This document shows, piece by piece, positions 28,313 through 37,101 of a stretch of 64,000 nt of DNA. The translations under genes were made by a program, and so were the position numbers. Source of the stretch: Myxococcales bacterium (lineage in GTDB: Bacteria > Myxococcota_A > Polyangia > Haliangiales > Haliangiaceae); the NCBI GenBank assembly GCA_028287135.1, contig JAQBQE010000002.1:186001-250000 (forward strand). Reading direction: 5' to 3'. Position 1 is the stretch's first letter. Every line of letters begins with the position of its first letter. A model generated the notes under the pieces. That model did not search any database. It saw only the letters and a program-made list of their open reading frames with translations, and was not told the DNA's origin.

Positions 28313-28866
28313 GCCGGCACCTCGAAGAACGAGATCAACGTATCGCCGTAACGGCGCTGGTCCGTTCGTAGCAGAGATCCCAGCGCGTCGGGGGGCGCGT
28401 TGTGCCGATCGTGCTCGATGACGATCACCGCGCCCGGTGCGAGATTGCCGGGTGGGATCGCGAGCGCGGACCGCGTCGCGAGGTCGGATTTGTAGGGCGG
28501 ATCGATGAACACGAGCCGCCATGGCGCGGCGGGGACCAGCTTGGCGGCCTGGGCCACGGCGTCTCCGGACACGACCAGGGCCCGGGCCTCGAGGCCCAGG
28601 TCCCGGAGATTTCCGCGAATCGCGGTCACCGCCGGCTTCCCGCCGTCCACAAAGGTGGCGTGGACGGCCCCGCGCGAGAGGGCCTCGATCCCGAGGGCTC
28701 CAGACCCCGCGAACAGGTCCAGGACGTGGTCGCCCTCCAGCGAGCCCATGATATTGCCGAGGATATTGAACACGGCCTCGCGGACCTTCTCGGAGGTCGG
28801 GCGGGTCCCAGCTCCCGGCGGCGCCCTCAGGACCCGGCCGCTCAGGCTGCCGCCGACGATGCGCAC
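28309..28866 (-). CDS. rsmD: 16S rRNA (guanine-N2)-methyltransferase, RsmD family
   Basis: This protein of about 185 residues modifies G966 (E. coli numbering) of 16S rRNA using SAM. It begins VRIVGGSLSGRVLRAPPGAG followed by RPTSEKVREAVFNIL, the standard N-terminus. The SAM motif is LDLFAGSGALGIEALSRGA and the catalytic motif VFIDPPYKS. I place the start at GTG 28864-28866 because family members start at this MRI-type sequence; an in-frame GTG at 28909-28911 would add 15 residues. Its four-base overlap with coaD couples the two genes. A divergent ligase gene starts 60 bases away. Confidence 0.94.
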
Positions 28867-28926
28867 ACCCGAACAGTGCCCGATCTTTTTTGTGGTCGCG
28901 CCGGTAGTCACTTACAATTTGCCGGC

Positions 28927-30531
28927 ATGTCTCAGGTCGGGAACCTGGCCGCGTGGCTCATCGAGGGCGCGCTGGCGAACGGTGCGGGTCCGCGGGGAGC
29001 ACTGCGCGAAGGCGGTCGCGTCTGGACCTATGACGAGCTCGCGGCCAACGTGGCGAAGCTGTCCGCGGCCCTGCGCACCCTGAAGCTGCAGCGCGGCGAG
29101 CGGGTCCTGATCCTGATGCGCGACACGCTCGAAGCGGCGACCGCGATCCTCGGCGTGATCCACGCGGGCGCCGTGGCGGTGCCGGTGTCCGAGCTGTCGA
29201 CCCCTGATGATGTCGGTGCGTACGTCGTCCACGCCGGCGCGGTGATCGCGATCGTCGATGACGAGCACGAGGCGGTCGTCGATGCCGTGCGCAGCGAGAC
29301 CCCGACCCTGCGCGAGGTCATCTGCGTCGACTCGAAGCTGCAGAGCAGCCACGACTTCCAGAAGATCGTCGACGCTGCGACGCCCCAGCCGGCGGTCGCG
29401 ATGGGGAGCGATGATGTCAGCATGCTGCTCTACTCGGCGGGCTCTGGCCCGGGGGAGCTGCGGGCAGTTCCGCACTGCCAGCGGACGATCGCGGCCGCGC
29501 ATGATTCGTTTGCGCGCGAGCTGCTCGGGCTGACGTCCACGGATCGCGTGCTGTCGGTCGGTCGGCTGTCGACGGCGTATGGCCTCGGCGCCGGCCTGCT
29601 GCTGCCGATGGTCGCGCAGGCAGAGGCGCTGCTGTTCCCGGAGCAGCCGCAGAGCAAGCTGATCTTCGAGGCGCTCGAGAGCTATCAGCCGACGATCCTG
29701 TTCGCGACGCCGTCGGTCTACGCCCAGCTCGCCCACGATGCAGAGGCGCAGAAGATCACGAAGCCACTCGCGACGCTGCGCCATGCCGTCGCCGGTGCCG
29801 AGGGCATGCCCGAGCGCCTGATCCCGCGGATTCGTTCGGTGCTCGGGACCGAGGTCGTTGTCGGCTATGGCCTGACCGAGATCTTCCAGTTCGCGCTCGC
29901 CGGAAAGAGCAACGATCCGGGGGCGCGGCCGGGTGTGTGCGGCAAGCCGCTACAGGGTGTCCAGGTCCGGCTCGTCGACGAGGATGGCGATCCGGTCGGA
30001 GTCGACGAGATCGGGACGCTCGAGCTGCAGTGCGGCTCGCTGTTCCGCGGCTACTGGGGCGGCAGTTCCATCGATGCCGGGGCGGAGATCGATCTGCGGC
30101 CCGACGGCTGGTTCACGACGCGCGACCGCTTCATGGTCGATCGCGAGGGCTACTACCATCACTGCGGCCGGGTCGACGATCTGTTCAAGGTCGGCGGCAA
30201 GTGGGTCTCGCCCAGCGAGGTCGAGCGGGCACTGACGGCGCACGAGGCCGTGTGGGAAGCGGCGGTGATCGGCGCCGACGATGACGAGGGGCTGATGAAG
30301 CCGTTCGCGTTCGTCGTCACCAACGTCGGCCAGGAGGGCGGTCCCAAGCTCGAGGCCGAGCTCCGCGAGTACGTGAAGAACTCGCTCGCGCCGTACAAGT
30401 ATCCGCGCTGGATCGAGTTCGTCGAGACGCTGCCGCGCGGACCGGGTGGCAAGCTGCTGCGCTACAAGCTGCGGACACCGAAGCAGCGCCGTCGCCACGC
30501 CGAGACCGGTCAGTACAAGCCGGAGAAGTGA
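28927..30531 (+). CDS. AMP-forming acyl-CoA ligase-like protein with altered P-loop
   Basis: A 534-residue member of the acyl-adenylate (ANL) superfamily, closest in layout to benzoate-CoA-ligase-type enzymes: FATPSVYAQLAHDAEA, VAGAEGMPERL, GYGLTEIFQFAL, DGWFTTRDRFMVDREGYYHH, CGRVDDLFKVGGKWVSPSEV and the C-terminal catalytic Lys in LPRGPGGKLLRYKL. The ATP-gripping loop at residues ~168-183 reads LLYSAGSGPGELRAVPH, in place of the usual YSSGSTGxPKGVxH: Thr and the P-K pair are lost. Activity may therefore be reduced or changed. It is followed by the T3SS-like ATPase neighbourhood after seven bases. Start ATG 28927. Confidence 0.85.
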   Translation: MSQVGNLAAWLIEGALANGAGPRGALREGGRVWTYDELAANVAKLSAALRTLKLQRGERVLILMRDTLEAATAILGVIHAGAVAVPVSELSTPDDVGAYVVHAGAVIAIVDDEHEAVVDAVRSETPTLREVICVDSKLQSSHDFQKIVDAATPQPAVAMGSDDVSMLLYSAGSGPGELRAVPHCQRTIAAAHDSFARELLGLTSTDRVLSVGRLSTAYGLGAGLLLPMVAQAEALLFPEQPQSKLIFEALESYQPTILFATPSVYAQLAHDAEAQKITKPLATLRHAVAGAEGMPERLIPRIRSVLGTEVVVGYGLTEIFQFALAGKSNDPGARPGVCGKPLQGVQVRLVDEDGDPVGVDEIGTLELQCGSLFRGYWGGSSIDAGAEIDLRPDGWFTTRDRFMVDREGYYHHCGRVDDLFKVGGKWVSPSEVERALTAHEAVWEAAVIGADDDEGLMKPFAFVVTNVGQEGGPKLEAELREYVKNSLAPYKYPRWIEFVETLPRGPGGKLLRYKLRTPKQRRRHAETGQYKPEK

Positions 30532-30538
30532 TCGCTCC

Positions 30539-31306
30539 GTGATCGGAGAGGCGCTCGCGACGACGATCGCCACGGCCGATCGGACCGTGCTCGATCGGAT
30601 CCGCGGTCCGATCGGCGACGCCGCGCGGGCCGCGTTCGACCGGCTCGCCGGGCAGACCGCCGAGCAACGACGCGAGCAGCGGATCACCTGGTGCGCGGCC
30701 GCGCGTGCGCCCGTCCCGCCCGGGATCCGCGGCGTCGACCCGAGCTGGATCGAGGCGGCGCTCGCGGATCTGCCCGCGCGTGCGCGCGACGCCGTCGCGG
30801 AAGGCGCATCGACCGCGGTCGACGTCTGGCTCGCGCGCTGGGCATGCGCGGAGATTCCGCCGATGCCGTCGATCGATCCGCTGCTGATCCGGCCGCGGAC
30901 GATCGTCGATCTCCCACGCCTCGCGGCGCCCGCGCTCCAGGCGTGGCTCGAGGACGTCGGCGCCGACCAGCTCGCGTTCGCCCTCGGACCCCATGCACCG
31001 CCGGCGGCGGCGGTGTTCGGCGACCGGGTGCTCGCAGCGGTCGCCCGCGTGTCCTCGCCCCCGCGTGCAGGATCCCTCGGCCAGCGCCGGGCGGCGATCG
31101 AGCGAGCCCGTGTCGAGCCGGGACCCGGAGCGCTCGCGATCATCGGCGCACGTGCAATGGCTCCCCACACCGATCCGGTGCTCCGCCGGCAGCTCGTGCT
31201 GCGACTGCCCCGGGCGATCGGGATCGGCCTGGCCCGGGAGCTGCGGAGCCATGCGCGCGCTCCCGTCGAGCACACCGCCACCTCGGCGGCGTTGTTCGCC
31301 TCCTGA
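30539..31306 (+). CDS. Unknown Ala/Arg-rich helical protein upstream of the FliI/SctN-type ATPase
   Basis: A 255-residue protein starting at GTG 30539, seven bases after the ligase stop. It is almost entirely helical, rich in Ala and Arg, without a signal or membrane segment. Segments such as SWIEAALADLPARARDAVAE and LQAWLEDVGADQLAFALG have the spacing of FliG-like or SctK-like cytosolic components of flagellar/injectisome export gates, but the similarity is only by eye. Its position before a lipoprotein and an export-type ATPase gene supports such a role. I cannot name it. Confidence 0.6.
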   Translation: MIGEALATTIATADRTVLDRIRGPIGDAARAAFDRLAGQTAEQRREQRITWCAAARAPVPPGIRGVDPSWIEAALADLPARARDAVAEGASTAVDVWLARWACAEIPPMPSIDPLLIRPRTIVDLPRLAAPALQAWLEDVGADQLAFALGPHAPPAAAVFGDRVLAAVARVSSPPRAGSLGQRRAAIERARVEPGPGALAIIGARAMAPHTDPVLRRQLVLRLPRAIGIGLARELRSHARAPVEHTATSAALFAS

Positions 31307-31352
31307 CACATGGCCGTTGCAGCGCGAGCCGCGGTCGATTACCACTGATCGG

Positions 31353-32222
31353 ATGATGAGGACGCCGTGGCTCTGCCTCGTGATGCTCTCCGCGTGTGCG
31401 AACAACGTCCCGCAGGATCGAGCGACCGGTCCTGACGGACGGCTCAAGGGCGCCCAGCGGATCGCGCTCGCGGAAGGCGAGGGCCGGGTGCGCGGCATCG
31501 TCACCTATCCCGGTGGCGATCGGGTGGACTGGAAGCTGATCGAGCTGCCGGCGGGAAAGCGCGGAAAGCTCGACCTCCAGATGTCGTGGACGACGCCACG
31601 CCCGGGTCTCAAGGTCGCGTTCGACGTGTTCGATCAGTGGAACACGCCGGTGATCAAGGCCTCGACGAGGTCGCGCGGTCGTTCGCGCAACGCTTCGATC
31701 ACCGGCGCGATGGGGAAGTACTTCGTGCGGATCTATGCGCCCGGGCGGGGCGACGCCGGCGCGTACAACCTGACCGCTGCGTTTCTCGAGGATCCGCCGG
31801 AGGACGGCGGGCTCGACGTGCTGAAGCTGCCGATCCCGGATCCGCCGCGGCTGCCCGATGTCCCGGTCGCGGCCGATCCGGTCGCAACGCCCACGCCGCC
31901 GCCGGTGGCGCCGCCGCCGGTCACGCCCCCGACACCGCCGATCACCCCACCGGTGACCCCGGCCGTGGTCGCCGCTCCGCTGACCGCGCGCGTCCTCAAG
32001 ATCGAGGTCACGTCGAGCTACGTCGACATCACCGTCAGCGCTGGCTCGGAGTTCGGTGTCGCGAAGACCTGGAAGGCGAGCGTGTTGACCGGGCAGACCA
32101 CCACGCCGCTGTCGGGAGGCGCCGCGACCGTCGTTCGCGTCGACAAGCGCACCACCGTCCTCCGGGTCAACCTGAGCGCCGCGACGATCCAGGCCAACAA
32201 CATGGTGCGGCTCTCGCCCTGA
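31353..32222 (+). CDS. Lipoprotein with proline-rich linker in the export-ATPase locus
   Basis: A 289-residue lipoprotein: signal MMRTPWLCLVMLSAC with the acylated Cys at ~15, an N-terminal beta domain (residues ~40-150, ending KYFVRIYAPGRGDAGAYNLT) resembling bacterial pre-peptidase C-terminal domains, a Pro/Thr-rich linker (~165-210), and a C-terminal beta domain (VLKIEVTSSYVDITVSAGSE, VRVDKRTTVLRVNL). It would be anchored to a membrane in the periplasm. ATGs at 31353 and 31356 are equivalent starts. It lies 13 bases before the ATPase gene, so the two are probably co-transcribed. Exact role unknown. Confidence 0.78.
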   Translation: MMRTPWLCLVMLSACANNVPQDRATGPDGRLKGAQRIALAEGEGRVRGIVTYPGGDRVDWKLIELPAGKRGKLDLQMSWTTPRPGLKVAFDVFDQWNTPVIKASTRSRGRSRNASITGAMGKYFVRIYAPGRGDAGAYNLTAAFLEDPPEDGGLDVLKLPIPDPPRLPDVPVAADPVATPTPPPVAPPPVTPPTPPITPPVTPAVVAAPLTARVLKIEVTSSYVDITVSAGSEFGVAKTWKASVLTGQTTTPLSGGAATVVRVDKRTTVLRVNLSAATIQANNMVRLSP

Positions 32223-32235
32223 TATCATCGCGCCC

Positions 32236-33732
32236 GTGAAATCCGGGCGTGTGATCGGGGGCGACGAGCACGAGGCTCGCACCACCGCCGAGCAGATCCT
32301 TTCCGAGGCGCGCGCCGAGGCGGCGAAGCTGCGCGCCAGTGCCGCCGCGGAGGCCGACCGCGTGCGCCTCGATGCTCGGCGCGATGCCGAGCGCCACGCT
32401 GCGGCGGCGGCTCACGATCGGGCCGGGACCCCGCAGCGACCGGCCTCGGATTCGACGCCCACGGTCTCGTTTCCCGCGGTCGGCGCGGGGGCGGTCGACG
32501 AGGTGGTCGGGCTGGTGCTGCGGGCGAACATCCACGGCGTCGCGCTCGGCGAGGTCGTCAAGATCGACCGCCGCGATCGCTCGCCCCTGTCGGCCGAGGT
32601 CGTGGGATTTCGCGGCGAGCAAGCCGTGCTGCTCCCGCTCGGTGATCTCGCGGGGGTCGCACCCGCGAGCACGGTCTGGCGCACGGGCGCTGCGCTCTCG
32701 ATCCAGTGCGGGGACGATCTGCTCGGTCGCGTCCTCGACGGAACCGGCGCACCGATGGACGGTGGAGCACCGCTGACCGGCGAGGCCTGGAGCGTGGATC
32801 GCGCGGCACCACCAGCGCTCGATCGCCCGCCGATCACGGCGCCGCTCGCCACCGGCGTGCGCGTGCTCGACACCATGCTCACGCTCGGGCGAGGCCAGCG
32901 CGTCGGGCTGTTCGCCGCGGCGGGCGTCGGCAAGTCGACGCTGCTCGGCCAGATCGCACGTGGATCGAGCGCCGACGTGATCGTGCTGTGCCTCGTCGGC
33001 GAACGTGGTCGAGAGCTCGCCGAGATCCTCGGTGACGAGCTCGCGCCGGCGCGTGCGCGGACCGTCGTCGTGTGCGCGACGAGCGATGCACCGGCGCTCG
33101 TGCGGTTGCGTGCGGTCCATGTCGCGACCGCGATCGCCGAATGGTTCCGCGATCGCCGGGGAGCATCCGTGCTCCTGCTCTGCGATTCGCTCACGCGCGT
33201 TGCCCGGGCGCAGCGCGAGGTCGGGCTGTCGGCCGGCGAACCGGCCGCCCGTCACGGCTATCCACCGAGCGTGTTCGCGCTCCTGCCGCGGCTGATCGAG
33301 CGCGCTGGCGCCACGCGCGACGGCGTGATCACCGCGATCTACACGGTGCTCGTCGCCGGCAACGACATGGACGAGCCGATCGCCGACGAGGTGCGCGGGC
33401 TGGTCGACGGTCACATCGTGCTCGACCGGCGGCTCGCGCAGCGCGGCCACTTCCCGCCGATCGACGTGGTGGGGAGTGCGTCGCGCCTGATGCAGCGGGT
33501 GATCGATCCCGGTCACGCCGATGCTGCGGCCCTGCTGCGCGCGAAGCTCGCGGTCTACGAGGAGCACCGGGATCTGATCACGCTCGGCGCGTACCAGGCA
33601 GGTCGCGATCGGACGATCGACGCGGCGATCGCGGCGTACCCCGGGATCGAGCAGCTCGTGCGCCAGCGGCGGGACGAGGCGGCGGACTGGGACGCGTCGG
33701 TGGCCCGGCTCCTGGCGCTCGCGGCACGCTGA
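32236..33732 (+). CDS. FliI/SctN-type export ATPase with FliH/SctL-like N-terminal coiled coil
   Basis: A 498-residue protein. Residues ~10-60 form an Ala/Glu/Arg coiled coil (ARTTAEQILSEARAEAAKLR and following) like the N-terminus of FliH/SctL stator proteins or F-ATPase b subunits. From ~80 it is a complete type III secretion/flagellar ATPase: LLGRVLDGTGAPMDGG, P-loop in FAAAGVGKSTLLGQIARG, LVGERGRELAEIL, Walker B VLLLCDSLTR, and GHIVLDRRLAQRGHFPPIDV followed by SASRLM. It starts at GTG 32236. No flagellar or injectisome structural genes are visible within the window, so the ATPase and its two upstream partners are either a split locus or a reduced export device. Confidence 0.88.
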   Translation: MKSGRVIGGDEHEARTTAEQILSEARAEAAKLRASAAAEADRVRLDARRDAERHAAAAAHDRAGTPQRPASDSTPTVSFPAVGAGAVDEVVGLVLRANIHGVALGEVVKIDRRDRSPLSAEVVGFRGEQAVLLPLGDLAGVAPASTVWRTGAALSIQCGDDLLGRVLDGTGAPMDGGAPLTGEAWSVDRAAPPALDRPPITAPLATGVRVLDTMLTLGRGQRVGLFAAAGVGKSTLLGQIARGSSADVIVLCLVGERGRELAEILGDELAPARARTVVVCATSDAPALVRLRAVHVATAIAEWFRDRRGASVLLLCDSLTRVARAQREVGLSAGEPAARHGYPPSVFALLPRLIERAGATRDGVITAIYTVLVAGNDMDEPIADEVRGLVDGHIVLDRRLAQRGHFPPIDVVGSASRLMQRVIDPGHADAAALLRAKLAVYEEHRDLITLGAYQAGRDRTIDAAIAAYPGIEQLVRQRRDEAADWDASVARLLALAAR

Positions 33733-33738
33733 CCGACC

Positions 33739-33823
33739 GCTGTCAGTCCCCTGGCCAGACCTGACGCGGCCTGGCTGACACGGGGGATCGAGCCCCGGGT
33801 CGACCCCTCAGCGAGGCGTGCGA
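33739..33823. other. Inverted repeats in the 273-base gap after the ATPase gene
   Basis: The gap 33733-34005 contains a bulged inverted repeat (TGTCAG at about 33740 against CTGACA at about 33774) and, just after it, CGGGGGATCGAGCCCCGG, a short GC-rich stem. These may end transcription of the ATPase unit, although no T-run follows. Further on, TACACT near 33867 could be a -10 element for the following large regulator gene, but no convincing -35 is visible. Confidence 0.35.
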
Positions 33824-34005
33824 ATAGCGCACCAGGCACCTCACACCAGCCGTCGCGAATGAGAGGTACACTACAACCCGCACACCATTTCACGTGGTTG
33901 CGCAGGCGATCGTTCCATGCCGACTCGCACCTACCATGGCGCAGGCCTTGCTGTTCTTGCCGATTGCCTATGCAGCGGCGCCGCCCATCCAAGATCACGA
34001 ACCCC

Positions 34006-37000
34006 ATGACTCCCATCGGCCTGGTGCCGTTCGTCGGCAGGCAAGCGGAGCTGGCTGAGCTCAAGCAACACCTCGCGGTCGTCTCGCTGGTGTCGCTGCA
34101 CGGTGCGCTCGGTTCCGGCAAGACCCGTCTTGTCAGTGAGCTCGCGCCCGGGCTCGGCGCTCCCTGCACGGTGATCGACTGTCATCCCGGTGATCGCGCA
34201 TCCGCGTTGCGCGCCCGCGCCGAACGCGCGCTGCGCTGCGTGCCGGGCACGTTGACCCAGACGCTCGTCCAGCAGGCGCGCGTGCTCGTGATCGACGACA
34301 TCCAGCACCTCCGCACCGACGAGGCGACCAGCCTGCTGTCGCCGCTGCTCCTCGGTCAGACCGCGCTCGGTCGCGTGATCGTCGTCGGTCGCGATCCGCT
34401 CGCTGCTGCGGTCGGCGCCCAGATCGCCGAGGTCGAGCTCCAGGGCCTCGATGCCGACGCTGGCGGCCAGATGTGGGCCAGCCTCGAAGAGACCTATGGC
34501 GAGGTGCCCGGGTTCGATGCCGCATTTGCACGTACGCGCGGTGTACCGCTCGGGCTTCGCCGCGAGTTCGCGCGCGCGCGGTTCGGTGCCGGCGCGTGGG
34601 ACCTGACGACGCTCGATGCGCCGGCTCGCGCCGCACTCGAGGCCCTCGCGATCCTGCGTGCGCCGGTGGCTCCGGCCGCGATCTCTGCACTCGCACCGGG
34701 TGTCGATATCGAGGCTGCGCTGACCGGCCTCGTCGCTCGCCAGCTCGCCGACGGCGTCGGTGATGGCCGGATCGTCGTGCACGAGGTCGTCCGCGTCGAC
34801 GTCCTCGCGCAGATGGCCCCCGAGACCAAGATCCGCCTGTCGAGCGCGGCCGCCGAGCTGGTCGCCAGCACGGGTGCGCTCGCGAGCGGTCCTCGGCTCG
34901 CCTGGCACGCCGGTGACGATGGTGCGTTCGGCGCAATGGACCAGATCACGCGCGTTCGCGAAGTGGTGTGGCACTGGATCGCCGCCGGTGATCGCGACCG
35001 CGCCGCGGACGCACTGCTCGCGGATCGTGATCTCGCCGCGCGCAGCGGTGGGGCAGGCGAGTTCGAGTCGCTGCTCGACGCCTTCGGCGAGCGCCCGCGT
35101 CGTCGCACCAACAGTCATTCCGATGTCGCGCAGACCGGCGCGGCCGAGCTCGTGCGTGCCCCGCTCGATCCCGAGCGCGCGCGTGCCCTGGCGGCCCTGC
35201 GCGTCGAGATCGCCGTCCGTGGTGGCCGGTACACCGAGGCATTCGAGCGTGCGAGCGCTGCGCCCGGAGCGGTGTCGCCGCATCTTCATGCCGAGCTGAC
35301 GCTCGCCTCTGGCGATGTCGCGTCGGCACGCCGCGCGCTGACCGGGCTGCTCGGCGCCACCGATCAGAGTGAACGCGCGCGCGCGATCGCGCTGCTCACC
35401 GAGCTCGAGCTCCTCGCCGGCAAGCCCGAGGCAGCCGCCGCGCACCTCGCGTCCGCTGGCGATCTCGCCGGTGCCGATCCGCTCGCGCGCGCGCGGATCC
35501 ACCTCGCGACCGCGCGTGTCGACGAGTACATGGGTCGCGTTGCCGCGATGCGCTCCGCGCTCGCGCGTGCACACGGGGCGTGCAAGAGTGCCCCGGCATG
35601 CCTCGAGGCCAGTGAGCTGTCGGCGATCGTCGACGCGCGTCGCGCGATCGGGCTCGCCCGCGAAGGCCGGCTCGTCGAGGCCGCGACCGCGCTCGATGCC
35701 GCCGATGCCGCCGCGCGCGATCTCGACGCCGTCGCGGTCTCCGATGAAGTCCTCGCCGCGCGTGCCCTCGTCGCGCGTCGCCGTGGTGACAGCACGCTGT
35801 CGGCCTCTCTCCTCCAGGACGTCGTGCGTGCGCGCCGCGAGCGCGGTGACGAGCTGGGTGCCCTGCGCGCCGAGCTCGATCTCGCCGAGCTCGAGATCGT
35901 TCGCGGTCAGCCCGCGGTCGCCTCCGAGCTCGCGAGCGCCGCCCTGGCGTCGAGTGTCCGTCGCGAGCTCGCTCATCTCGCGGCACGCGGCAACGCCGTG
36001 GTCGCCGCGATCGATCTCCTCGAGATGCGGCTCGATGCAGCGCTGCCGCGGCTCGAGCAGCTCTACGGTCAGCCCACGCTCGATGCGGCCTCCGCCGCGA
36101 CCGTCGCCGTCCTGCTCGCCAGCGCACGTGCCCAGAGCGGCCAGCGTGCCGGCGCCGTCGAGCTCGCCCAGAATGCAGGCGCCGAGGCGCGTGACGAGCT
36201 CGATCGCAAGCTCGCCGGGGCCGAGGTGGCGCTCGCCGCCGGTGATGTCCAGCTCGCTCTCGAGCTCGCACGCGACACCGCGATTCTCGCGGAGCGCTCG
36301 CATCGCACGATCGAGCTCGCGTCCGCGCTCGTGATCGTCGCGCGTCTCGAGCTGGCGCGTGGTGATCGCGGCAATGCGCGCGCAGCTGCGACCCGCGCCG
36401 CCCGCGAGGCGCACTCCGCCGGGCTCGTCCGTGCTCGCGTCCACGCGCTGCTCGCCCTCGCGGCGCTCGCACGCGACGACGACGATGCACCGTCCGCCGT
36501 GTCGTACGCGCGCGATGCTGCCGAGCTCGCGATGACCGCCGGGCTCCCGGTCGAGCGGCTCGTCGCGCACGCCGCGCTCGATGCGATCTCCGGTGCCGAG
36601 GCGGTCGCCGATCCGTCGGCGCCGAGCGCCGCGACGATGGCTCCGACCGCGATCGAGGGCGCTGCCCGCCTGCTCACGGATCTCGGTCTCACCGCACAGC
36701 GACCCTTCCGCGTGATCGACGCCGAGGGCGTGCCGAGCGATGTTGCCGATGCCAACCCCGAGGTCCTGCGCCTGCCGAACCGCGCGCTCGCCGTCGATGG
36801 CGTTCGCGAGGTGATCTGGCGCCACGGCGTGGAGCTCGCCGACCTCCGCCGCCGCAGCCTGCTCAAGCGCCTGCTGTTCCTGTTCGCCTCGGCACCGGGC
36901 AAGGTGTTCTCGAAGGAAGCGATCGTCCAGGCGGTGTGGAACGTCGAGTACCACCCGCTGCGCCACGACGCCGCGCTGTTCACGAACATCATGCGAATCC

Positions 37001-37101
37001 GCCGCCTCCTCGGCGAGGACGGTTCCGAGATCATCCGGGTGACCGAGGACGGTTATCGCTTCGTGCCGCCGCGTGACTTTCTGTTCGTCATTCCGAGGTG
37101 A
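34006..37101 (+). CDS. STAND-type ATPase with TPR repeats and C-terminal OmpR-type winged helix
   Basis: A 1031-residue regulator. Residues ~8-45 hold FVGRQAELAEL and Walker A GALGSGKT (33-40); Walker B is VLVIDDIQH (93-101). The nucleotide-binding part runs to ~330, followed by about 550 residues of Ala-rich helical TPR-like repeats. The last ~95 residues are an OmpR/PhoB-type winged helix (LLKRLLFLFASAPGKVFSKE, NIMRIRRLLGEDGSEIIRVT, EDGYRFVPP). This is the layout of signal-integrating transcription regulators of the MalT/SARP-like STAND class, with the DNA-binding part at the C-terminus. Start ATG 34006 gives the normal N-terminus; 33970 is an alternative. Its stop overlaps the next gene by four bases. 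Confidence 0.85.
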   Translation: MTPIGLVPFVGRQAELAELKQHLAVVSLVSLHGALGSGKTRLVSELAPGLGAPCTVIDCHPGDRASALRARAERALRCVPGTLTQTLVQQARVLVIDDIQHLRTDEATSLLSPLLLGQTALGRVIVVGRDPLAAAVGAQIAEVELQGLDADAGGQMWASLEETYGEVPGFDAAFARTRGVPLGLRREFARARFGAGAWDLTTLDAPARAALEALAILRAPVAPAAISALAPGVDIEAALTGLVARQLADGVGDGRIVVHEVVRVDVLAQMAPETKIRLSSAAAELVASTGALASGPRLAWHAGDDGAFGAMDQITRVREVVWHWIAAGDRDRAADALLADRDLAARSGGAGEFESLLDAFGERPRRRTNSHSDVAQTGAAELVRAPLDPERARALAALRVEIAVRGGRYTEAFERASAAPGAVSPHLHAELTLASGDVASARRALTGLLGATDQSERARAIALLTELELLAGKPEAAAAHLASAGDLAGADPLARARIHLATARVDEYMGRVAAMRSALARAHGACKSAPACLEASELSAIVDARRAIGLAREGRLVEAATALDAADAAARDLDAVAVSDEVLAARALVARRRGDSTLSASLLQDVVRARRERGDELGALRAELDLAELEIVRGQPAVASELASAALASSVRRELAHLAARGNAVVAAIDLLEMRLDAALPRLEQLYGQPTLDAASAATVAVLLASARAQSGQRAGAVELAQNAGAEARDELDRKLAGAEVALAAGDVQLALELARDTAILAERSHRTIELASALVIVARLELARGDRGNARAAATRAAREAHSAGLVRARVHALLALAALARDDDDAPSAVSYARDAAELAMTAGLPVERLVAHAALDAISGAEAVADPSAPSAATMAPTAIEGAARLLTDLGLTAQRPFRVIDAEGVPSDVADANPEVLRLPNRALAVDGVREVIWRHGVELADLRRRSLLKRLLFLFASAPGKVFSKEAIVQAVWNVEYHPLRHDAALFTNIMRIRRLLGEDGSEIIRVTEDGYRFVPPRDFLFVIPR

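Noticed and set aside
31870-31970. Repetitive CCG/ACC stretch as a possible DNA repeat
   Set aside because: It is the proline/threonine linker of the lipoprotein and stays in frame.
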